Position numbers and translations under genes: made by a program
Notes under the pieces: generated by a model
Seen by the model: only the letters and a program-made list of their open reading frames with translations
The model's database searches: none
Told to the model about the DNA's origin: nothing
Shown here: positions 54,390 through 61,682 of the stretch, in pieces
Numbering within the stretch: the first letter of the stretch is position 1
Layout of the letters: every line of letters begins with the position of its first letter
From: an uncultured Lactobacillus sp.
GTDB lineage: Bacteria > Bacillota > Bacilli > Lactobacillales > Lactobacillaceae
Length of the DNA stretch: 64,000 bases
Assembly (NCBI GenBank): GCA_910589675.1
Contig: CAJUTO010000001.1
Location: 83,482 to 147,481, forward strand
Reading direction: 5' to 3'

Positions 54390-56830
54390 TATTGTTCCTT
54401 TTCTATTCTTATTGGTTCCATCTCAAGATTAGCTACTAAATCTTGTCGTGCTGTAAAAATTAAAACTTGTGTCTTCTGGGCCAACTCTTCTAATAGTTTG
54501 ACAATATAATTGGTTCTTTGTGCATCAAAGTTTACAAAAGCATCATCAATCAAAATTGGTAAAGCAATTTTATCAGCAACTTGTTCAACAAAAGCTAATT
54601 TCAAAGCAAAATATAATTGCTCACTTGTCCCACGAGATAGATATTCAACATCAAACTTTTTACCATCTTTTCTTTTAACTTTAAGTTTTTTATCTAACTG
54701 AATATCTACATATCTTCCACCAGTTAAAAGATTGAAATATTTCTTTGCATCTTCAAGCATCTTAGGAAAACGCTCATTTGAGGCTAAATCTAAGCCTCGC
54801 GCAATCCAATTGCTAGTTAATAAGTTAGCTAAATATTCTTTAACATTTTCACTCAATGATGTTTCCAGGTCAGTTAATTTTTGTTTTTCAGCAAAATATT
54901 TATCAGAATTTGCTAAAACATGCATCTGATTTTCAAGCTTAGCATTTTCTGCATGTAAATCATTAATTTGCTCTTGCTTTTGAGAAATTTGCTTTTCTAT
55001 TTGATCCTTATTTTCTGCTAATTTATTTGGATCTTTTGCAATTTCTTCTAATTGTGCGAGGTCGGCTTGCAAATCATTTTGTAATGCTTCTATTTTCAAC
55101 TTCAATTGTTCTTGTGCTTCGGCTTGTTGCTTTAGCTCAGAAAATTCCGCAAAATCAGTAACTTTACTTGCCGCAAATAAATTAGAAAGATCAATTTTAT
55201 TCTTAGCTAATTGGTTCTTTTTTTCTTGTAAATGTACTGCCACATCATTTAAATGTTGCTTAGACAAATTATTCTGATCAATCACTTTTTGTAATGAATT
55301 TAACTGATTTACAATATCTGAAAATGTCTGAGCATTTCTTTGAGTAAAAGGATATAACTCCTGAACAAAAGCTTGAATCTTTTCATTCAAAGAAGCCTGA
55401 TCTTGATCTAATTGGCTAAGTGTTTGCTTTTTAGATTCAATTTGGACTACTTCATTCCACAAACTACTTAAGTCAATGACGTTAGGATCAAGCCCATATT
55501 TTTCAATAAATTCTTGGTCTTTTTGGCTTTTCTTGGCATTAGTTTGCTTTGTCCAAACAAATATTCCAAGCCCACCTAAGGCAATCATTATTCCCAAGAA
55601 ACGCACAAATAAGTTATTAATCGCAATTGCACTAAAAAGTCCTGCAACTAATAAAATTAATGATAAAATTCCTGGCAAATTATTATTTTCTTGCTTTTGA
55701 CTCTTTAGAGCTTGATAATCATCCTTTATTTTGTTTCGAGTCTCACTTGATAATTTGCTTAATTTAACTGCTTCTGGCTGAAACTGTTCATAAGATTTTA
55801 AATCTTTCTTAGTAGTTTCAATTTGCCGATGCAAATCTTTACTTTCACTTTCCCAATGCAAAACTTCAGCCTTATGATCAACTAATGCTTGAATTTTATC
55901 TTTGTTAGATAATTCGCTACTGTTCTTAATTTCATCAAGCTGCGTCTCTAAATTTTTAATATCAGCTGTTAAATCTGAAATCTTACTTTGAATAGCCCGT
56001 GCTTTCTCATAACTCTCTTTAGAAAAAGAAACAGGTTGTACTTCTTCTTTAAGCTGCTGATACTGCTTAAAATTAGTTAGCTTTTGCATTAATAGACTAA
56101 TTTTTTGGTCTTCTTTATTTAATTCAAGTAGTTCAGACTGAATTTTTTTAAGCTCTTCCTTTTCTTGAGTTAATTTTTCTTCAAGTTCACGATAATCATT
56201 AAGTTCACTATTAGTTTGAGCCAAAACTTCTTTTTGTTCTTCAATTTGATTAATTAATTGATTAACTATCGGCTTGCGTCCACTCTTTTTAAAAAGCTTC
56301 TGAGCATTACTTGAAAACTCATCTCTTAAATCAAGTAATTTATGACTTTGGGATGCTCCTAAAAAGTAAATTTGTTCCATTAATTCGGCCTGAGATAATC
56401 CGTTTACCTCACGCATCATATCTTGATTAAAAATAAAGCTATCGGTATAAAAACTGCCATCTATATTTTGGATACGATCAAAAAAAACACTCTCTGGCAC
56501 TTCTTGATCGTTTAAACTAACTTTTAAAACGCCTTTCTTAGGATCCCCTTTTGCATATAACCGACTTAAAATAAAAATTCCATCTGTATCTTCAAAAGTT
56601 AAGCTTCCACCCATTGGACTAACATGATCCAAAGGTTGATAAGTCTCAAAGAAAGGTGATTTATTAGTTCTTAAGTGAAATCCAAATAGAACTTGTTTAA
56701 CAAAGGCTACAGTTGTACTTTTTCCAGCTTCATTTGCACCTAAAAATATCGTTAAATCTTTGTTCAAATTAAAAGTCACATCATTTAATTTTCCAAAGTG
56801 AATAATTTTAATTTGAGTTAACTTCATCAT
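54389..56830 (-). CDS. YhaN-like AAA ATPase (SbcC-type)
   Basis: An 813-aa RecN/SbcC-like protein with Walker A GANEAGKST (31-39), long coiled coils (about 190-660) interrupted by two hydrophobic segments (about 385-435, LILLVAGLF and IMIALGGLGIFVW) and a C-terminal ABC signature (LSRGTSEQL) and Walker B (LPILIDDAF). Hydrophobic inserts in the coiled coil suggest membrane contact. It pairs with the YhaO-like nuclease and probably acts in DNA repair or processing like SbcCD. Confidence 0.9.
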   Translation of the reverse strand: MMKLTQIKIIHFGKLNDVTFNLNKDLTIFLGANEAGKSTTVAFVKQVLFGFHLRTNKSPFFETYQPLDHVSPMGGSLTFEDTDGIFILSRLYAKGDPKKGVLKVSLNDQEVPESVFFDRIQNIDGSFYTDSFIFNQDMMREVNGLSQAELMEQIYFLGASQSHKLLDLRDEFSSNAQKLFKKSGRKPIVNQLINQIEEQKEVLAQTNSELNDYRELEEKLTQEKEELKKIQSELLELNKEDQKISLLMQKLTNFKQYQQLKEEVQPVSFSKESYEKARAIQSKISDLTADIKNLETQLDEIKNSSELSNKDKIQALVDHKAEVLHWESESKDLHRQIETTKKDLKSYEQFQPEAVKLSKLSSETRNKIKDDYQALKSQKQENNNLPGILSLILLVAGLFSAIAINNLFVRFLGIMIALGGLGIFVWTKQTNAKKSQKDQEFIEKYGLDPNVIDLSSLWNEVVQIESKKQTLSQLDQDQASLNEKIQAFVQELYPFTQRNAQTFSDIVNQLNSLQKVIDQNNLSKQHLNDVAVHLQEKKNQLAKNKIDLSNLFAASKVTDFAEFSELKQQAEAQEQLKLKIEALQNDLQADLAQLEEIAKDPNKLAENKDQIEKQISQKQEQINDLHAENAKLENQMHVLANSDKYFAEKQKLTDLETSLSENVKEYLANLLTSNWIARGLDLASNERFPKMLEDAKKYFNLLTGGRYVDIQLDKKLKVKRKDGKKFDVEYLSRGTSEQLYFALKLAFVEQVADKIALPILIDDAFVNFDAQRTNYIVKLLEELAQKTQVLIFTARQDLVANLEMEPIRIEKEQ

Positions 56831-58031
56831 CTATATCCTTTAATTTTTGTCCCAATTTAACCTGGGCTAATTCTTTTACTTCGTCAATAAATTCTGGTTT
56901 CTTCAAAATATCAGCAACATAATCACTTTTTTTACTTAAATCATTAGCTAATGCATAAATCTTATCTAGTTCAAAAGTTTCACTTTCCGCTTGATCAAAT
57001 GCTTCTTTATCCGCTGTTCTAAGTTGAAGTTTTTCATTATTTGTCAGATAAACTTTTACAAGTCTAGAATCAAACTTTAAAGAATTAGAAAGTTGAAGCC
57101 AATAATCACTGCCCTTGACTAATTCTAGTTCTTTTTCACTTAAATATTGGGCTCCTTCAATTGTTAAACCAAATAAAGTTTTTTGCACATTTTGCTTAGT
57201 CAAAATTTCAACTATTCGTCTTGTTAAATCATTTTGTGAGATTTCTCGATCCAAAGTTAGAGTTGCCATTTGCCAAATAATTGGTGCCGTTTCAACAAAA
57301 TCAAGACCTACTTTTTTTGTTGTTTCATCGACTGTACCAATATATACACCCTTACTATCTTGTTCGTTAATGTGTCTCCCCTGGAGATTACCACTATACA
57401 CAATTAAAGGATCTTCACTTAAAGTCTGACGTAAGTGAATATGACCTAAAGCAAAATAATCATAGTTTAAATCTTTAATTTCAGCCGTTGTAAATGGAGC
57501 ATAGACGTTTTGATAATTTGTAGTAGTCTTAGCGCCTGCATGCATTAAACCAATAGTAAAGTTATCTCTCTTTTTAGGAAATTCACTAATCTTATCAGTT
57601 TCGATGTGATTATGTTGGTACGAAAATCCAACCACAGTATATGGAAAATCTTCTTTAGTTTTAGATTCAAATTCTTCTACTTCTTCATTAGAGCCTAAAA
57701 GTTTGAAGTATGGTGTTTGGGGCAATAACATCTCATCAGGATTCAAATAATCATGATTTCCTAAAATCATCACAACTTGAATTTTTTTATCTGTTAGTCG
57801 CTGTATTTCACGACTAAAAAACAATTGACTCTGAGGACTAGGGTGAGCTGAATCAAATGTATCACCAGCAATTAATACTAAATCTACATTTCTATCTAGT
57901 GCTGTATCAATTGCTTTAGTGAATGACTTTTGGGTAGATTGTTTAATATTTTTAAATTCATTAGATGGCAAAAAAGATAGTCCTTGAAAGGGACTATCTA
58001 AGTGCGCATCTGCTAAATGCATAAATTCCAT
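56808..58031 (-). CDS. YhaO-like DNA repair exonuclease (metallophosphoesterase, SbcD-type)
   Basis: A 407-aa calcineurin-like nuclease. The metal motifs are DAHLD (8-12), GDTFDS (about 57-62), GNHDY (about 92-96) and GHIH (about 198-201). It overlaps the YhaN-like ATPase by 23 bp and is probably the nuclease part of that complex. It precedes the yheA-like gene in the same direction by 5 bp. Confidence 0.93.
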   Translation of the reverse strand: MEFMHLADAHLDSPFQGLSFLPSNEFKNIKQSTQKSFTKAIDTALDRNVDLVLIAGDTFDSAHPSPQSQLFFSREIQRLTDKKIQVVMILGNHDYLNPDEMLLPQTPYFKLLGSNEEVEEFESKTKEDFPYTVVGFSYQHNHIETDKISEFPKKRDNFTIGLMHAGAKTTTNYQNVYAPFTTAEIKDLNYDYFALGHIHLRQTLSEDPLIVYSGNLQGRHINEQDSKGVYIGTVDETTKKVGLDFVETAPIIWQMATLTLDREISQNDLTRRIVEILTKQNVQKTLFGLTIEGAQYLSEKELELVKGSDYWLQLSNSLKFDSRLVKVYLTNNEKLQLRTADKEAFDQAESETFELDKIYALANDLSKKSDYVADILKKPEFIDEVKELAQVKLGQKLKDIDDEVNSN

Positions 58032-58036
58032 ACTAA

Positions 58037-58390
58037 TTATTTTGCCTTTAAATCATCGTACAAATCGCCAATTGGCTTAGTCATAGCTTGTTGAACGTCG
58101 TTGATCATTTGGAAGAGAGCTTGTTCCTTGGTAATCATGTCTTTTAATTCGTCATTATTACGAACTTCTTCATTGATCTTTTGATATTCTTTTTGTGCTT
58201 CTTCAGAAAGTGGTTGACCTGAATTTTGAGCAGCTAAAATTTGTTGTTGAAGCTTATCCATTCTTTGGTATAAGTCTAAACTTTCTGGATTATTCTTTAA
58301 ATTTTCAAGAGATTTCTTCAAATCTTTGAATTGTTCTGTTTCTTGTAAGTCCTTTGCTAATTGATTAGCGTTATCGTAAATATTAACCAT
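58037..58390 (-). CDS. YlbF/YmcA family protein (YheA-like)
   Basis: A 117-aa, highly charged, all-helical protein of the UPF0342 (YheA/YmcA/YlbF) family. The Bacillus relatives YlbF and YmcA form a complex that affects RNase Y; YheA itself has no assigned function. The protein is rich in Gln, Lys and Glu. It lies between the PBP1A gene (20 bp upstream) and the YhaO-like gene, so one transcript is likely. Confidence 0.92.
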
Positions 58391-58409
58391 TTAAATAAAA
58401 ACTCCTTTT

Positions 58410-60467
58410 TTAACGACCTAAAAGTCCTTTAAGATTATTATACCATTCGTTGAACTTAGACCCAGTATCATTGATTCCTTTTTGTACTTGTTGACCTAAA
58501 TTACCAAGCCAGTCTGAATTTGCACCTGTATCTTTTGCTATCTGTTGGGCACTCTTTTCCTTAAATTGTGTCTGAGAAGTATATGGAAGTAGCCGTTCTA
58601 ATTCAGATTTATACAAGTGAGTAATTCCAGTTTCTGAAATACCCTCCATATAATGTTCCTGATCAGTCTTATCAAAACCTACCCAAGTTGATAAAACAAC
58701 ATCCGGAGTATAGCCAACGATCCATTGATCTTTTGTACCAAATCCATAACTATCTGGTACCTCAGTTGAACCAGTCTTACCTGCTACTCTAAAACCTGAT
58801 GGTTGAGCTGATCTCCCAGTTCCTGAAGTAAATACGCCTAAAAGCATTGATGTCATTTCTTTAGCAGTATTAGTTGAAATAATTCGGTGATTGCCAGGAT
58901 TCTTGTTTTGAGCAATAACATTTCCGCCAGCATCAGTGATTTTAGTAATACAGTAGGATTGATTTGGTAAATTACCTTCGTTAGCAAAAGCACTATAAGC
59001 TCTTGCCATCTGCAATGGTGAAACACCAGTTGAAAGTCCACCTAAAGCTAATGCCAAGTTTTGATCACTCTTATTAACATGAATGCCAAAGTTTTCTACT
59101 GATTGAACACCCTTGCTGACACCAATCTTATCTAAAAGCCATACTGCTGGTACATTTTTACTTTGAGCTAGCGCTTCATACATTGGAATCTTATTTGAGT
59201 ATTGATTATCAACATTCTTTGGCTCATAGCCGTTTTTTCCAAATTTTTGCAGTTTATTAGAAAGTTCAGAATCATAATGATATCCATTCTGCAAAGCTGG
59301 TGAATAGACAGCTAGTGGCTTCATAGTCGAACCCGGCTGACGTTTCATCTGGGTAGCACGGTTATAGCCGCGAAAGACATGTTGTCCTCTACCACCAACC
59401 ATTGCTCGAACAGCTCCAGTCTTTGGATCCATTGCAACACTAGCTCCTTGCACCTTAGTACCATCACTGGCATTTGGTGGGAAATTCCAGCTTTCTTCAA
59501 AACTATCTTGCAAGGCAGTTTGATAGCCAGTGTCTAGCGTAGTATAGATCTTCAATCCTTTGTTCATTACGTCTTCTTCTTTTAAGCCATAACGATCTAT
59601 TGCTTCATCAACCACGGCATCAAAGAAGTAAGGGTAGCGATAGCCATCTTCTTGAGAAAATGTATCATCAAGAGTAAGCGTAGTCTTCTTAGCATTATCA
59701 GCTTGTGTCTTAGAAATTTTTCCTGTATCAGCCATCAATCCTAAAACAACATTTCGCCTTGCGATTGCATTATCCATGTGATCAATTGGATTATAGTAGC
59801 TTGGACTACGAAGCATACCTGCAATTGTAGCCGCTTCTCCTACCGTTACATCACTAGCATTTTTTCCAAAGTAGCGTCTTGCTGCATCTTGAACCCCCCA
59901 AACACCGTTACCAAAATAAGCATTATTCAGATACATTGTTAAGATGTCTTTTTTAGAATAGACACGATTAATTTCGATCGCAAAAAAGAGTTCTTCTAGT
60001 TTTCTAGAAAAAGTCTGCTTTTGCGTCAATAATGCATTCTTGGCTAATTGCTGTGTTAAGGTAGATCCACCACCAACAATACCTCGGTGGATTAAACTAC
60101 TGATGGCTGCTCTTGCCATCCCTTTTACACTAAAACCTGGATTTTTATAAAAAGTCCTGTCTTCTGTAGCGATGACAGCATCTTGAATATAAGGCGATAT
60201 CTGGTTCAGTTCCACAAAAGATCCCTTTTGTGAGTATAGGGATCCGGCCTTCTGATTTTTATTATCATAAATTGTGGTTGTAGTAGAAAGTGCTGCCTTC
60301 ATATTAGAGATGTTCGAAGTTTTTACCTTAACGGTATAATATGTACAAACGAACAAACAACAGGACAGTAATATTAAAATTAACCAACGCCAAATTTGAA
60401 AACGATGGTTGAAGTTTTTAATCGCTAAATGAACGCGATGCCAAAACTCATGATTTTGGGAATGCAT
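58410..60467 (-). CDS. Class A penicillin-binding protein (PBP1A-like)
   Basis: A bifunctional peptidoglycan synthase of 685 aa. TM helix at about 27-47; glycosyltransferase domain (about 70-250) with catalytic Glu102 (TEDRTF) and GGSTLTQQLAKN; transpeptidase domain with SxxK (Ser380-Thr-Met-Lys383), SxN (Ser436-Lys-Asn438) and KTGS (564-567). The tail (about 640-685) is Gly/Asn-rich. The promoter region is shared with the divergent RluA gene; an extended -10 (TGCTAAAAT) lies about 45 nt upstream. Confidence 0.95.
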   Translation of the reverse strand: MHSQNHEFWHRVHLAIKNFNHRFQIWRWLILILLSCCLFVCTYYTVKVKTSNISNMKAALSTTTTIYDNKNQKAGSLYSQKGSFVELNQISPYIQDAVIATEDRTFYKNPGFSVKGMARAAISSLIHRGIVGGGSTLTQQLAKNALLTQKQTFSRKLEELFFAIEINRVYSKKDILTMYLNNAYFGNGVWGVQDAARRYFGKNASDVTVGEAATIAGMLRSPSYYNPIDHMDNAIARRNVVLGLMADTGKISKTQADNAKKTTLTLDDTFSQEDGYRYPYFFDAVVDEAIDRYGLKEEDVMNKGLKIYTTLDTGYQTALQDSFEESWNFPPNASDGTKVQGASVAMDPKTGAVRAMVGGRGQHVFRGYNRATQMKRQPGSTMKPLAVYSPALQNGYHYDSELSNKLQKFGKNGYEPKNVDNQYSNKIPMYEALAQSKNVPAVWLLDKIGVSKGVQSVENFGIHVNKSDQNLALALGGLSTGVSPLQMARAYSAFANEGNLPNQSYCITKITDAGGNVIAQNKNPGNHRIISTNTAKEMTSMLLGVFTSGTGRSAQPSGFRVAGKTGSTEVPDSYGFGTKDQWIVGYTPDVVLSTWVGFDKTDQEHYMEGISETGITHLYKSELERLLPYTSQTQFKEKSAQQIAKDTGANSDWLGNLGQQVQKGINDTGSKFNEWYNNLKGLLGR

Positions 60468-60572
60468 AAAATTAAAACTCCCTTTTCGTCAATAAACCTA
60501 ATATGACGATTTTAGCATATCTTTATTTGAAAAATAGTGTTTTAAAGGTTAAAAATTAGATAAGGTGAAAAA

Positions 60573-61421
60573 ATGACTCTATACCAATATTCGCTCACAT
60601 ATCCAAATAATTTAACGCCAATGAGTGTTGATAAGTTAATGCGTAAATTGCTTATTCCAAGAAAATGGCGGCACTTTTTACGTAGTGAAAAGAAAATATT
60701 AGTTAATGGAAAATATTTACCACTTAATTTTCTAGTAAAACCTGGAGATAAAATTGAAATTCAGCTTGATCATATTGAAAGTGATCAACAACCTTATCCC
60801 GCCAGTGGAAAATTGCCTAAAGTGGTCTATGAAGATAATGATATTTTAGTAATTAATAAACCTGCTGGACAAAAGACACATCCCAATTTAAATGAAGAAG
60901 ATACGGCATTAAATGACTGTGCAACTTATTTAGGCTATAGTCCTTTTATTGTTCACAGATTAGATATGTTGACAAGTGGACTTTTGTTAGTGGCCAAAAA
61001 TCCTGCTGTCGTACCAATTTTAAACAGGCAATTAACTGATAAAACATTGCATCGAGAATATTTAGCCTGGATTTCTAACTCTCCACAAATAAAAAATACC
61101 GGTATCATTGATCTTCCAATTGGCCACGATCCACATGATCAAAGAAAAAGAATGGTGAGACAAGATGGACAAAAAGCTGTGACTCACTATGAAGTAATAA
61201 AAAGAGATAAAGATCGAATACTGGTAAAACTTACATTAGAAACTGGTCGAACTCATCAAATCAGAGTTCATTTAGCTGCTCTCGGTGCCCCAATAATTGG
61301 TGATCCCTTATATAATTCTGCTTATCAAGATGGGGAACAATTACAGTTAACAGCCTTTCAACTTACCTTTAGAAAACCCTTTAGTTTTGAAAATAAAACA
61401 GTGAAATTAGAGAAAAAATAA
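60573..61421 (+). CDS. RluA family pseudouridine synthase
   Basis: A 282-aa pseudouridine synthase acting on rRNA or tRNA. It has an S4-like N-terminal region (about 10-70) and a catalytic domain with the RluA motif HRLDMLTSG containing the nucleophile Asp (about 130), and the RxHQIRVHLAALG segment. Position specificity cannot be told from sequence. It is divergent from PBP1A and ends at a perfect terminator. Confidence 0.95.
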   Translation: MTLYQYSLTYPNNLTPMSVDKLMRKLLIPRKWRHFLRSEKKILVNGKYLPLNFLVKPGDKIEIQLDHIESDQQPYPASGKLPKVVYEDNDILVINKPAGQKTHPNLNEEDTALNDCATYLGYSPFIVHRLDMLTSGLLLVAKNPAVVPILNRQLTDKTLHREYLAWISNSPQIKNTGIIDLPIGHDPHDQRKRMVRQDGQKAVTHYEVIKRDKDRILVKLTLETGRTHQIRVHLAALGAPIIGDPLYNSAYQDGEQLQLTAFQLTFRKPFSFENKTVKLEKK

Positions 61422-61453
61422 AAGAGATATGCCAAAACATATCTCTTTTATTT
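61417..61453. terminator. Bidirectional terminator
   Basis: A 16-bp perfect stem AAATAAAAGAGATATG / CATATCTCTTTTATTT with a 5-nt loop. It ends the RluA gene (+) and the tRNA-Leu transcript (-), whose 3' end abuts the right arm. Confidence 0.94.
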
Positions 61454-61454
61454 G

Positions 61455-61538
61455 TGCCTCAAACAGGAGTCGAACCTGCACTCACTTGCGTGAACAGCGA
61501 CCTGAACGCTGCGCGTCTGCCAATTCCGCCATTGAGGC
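61455..61538 (-). tRNA. tRNA-Leu (anticodon CAG)
   Basis: The 84-nt gene reads on the minus strand. The 7-bp acceptor GCCTCAA pairs with TTGAGGC; the D-arm is GGCGGAATTGGCAGACGC; the anticodon stem CAGCG/CGCTG encloses TTCAGGT with anticodon CAG (reads CUG); the variable arm is long, as in Leu tRNAs; the T-arm is GCAGGTTCGACTCCTGT. CCA is not encoded (the gene is followed by CAA). Confidence 0.96.
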
Positions 61539-61556
61539 AACTTTTTGAACACATCT

Positions 61557-61562
61557 ATCATA
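61557..61562 (-). promoter_or_regulatory. -10 of the tRNA-Leu promoter
   Basis: TATGAT (61562-61557) ends about 18 nt before the first base of the tRNA, with a weak -35 17 nt upstream. It is flanked by the inverted repeat AACTTTTTG / CAAAAAGTT (61539-61547 and 61564-61572). The stretch 61573-61682 up to the surface protein stop holds no other gene and no clear terminator for that protein. Confidence 0.6.
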
Positions 61563-61682
61563 CCAAAAAGTTAATAAAGTTGGAAAGAAAAATTTTAATT
61601 ACAGAACAAGATAATTTATTTTTTCTATTATTAGTGCGTTCTAGTCAACAAAACTTCCTGCTGAAAATTATGCTTTTTATTT

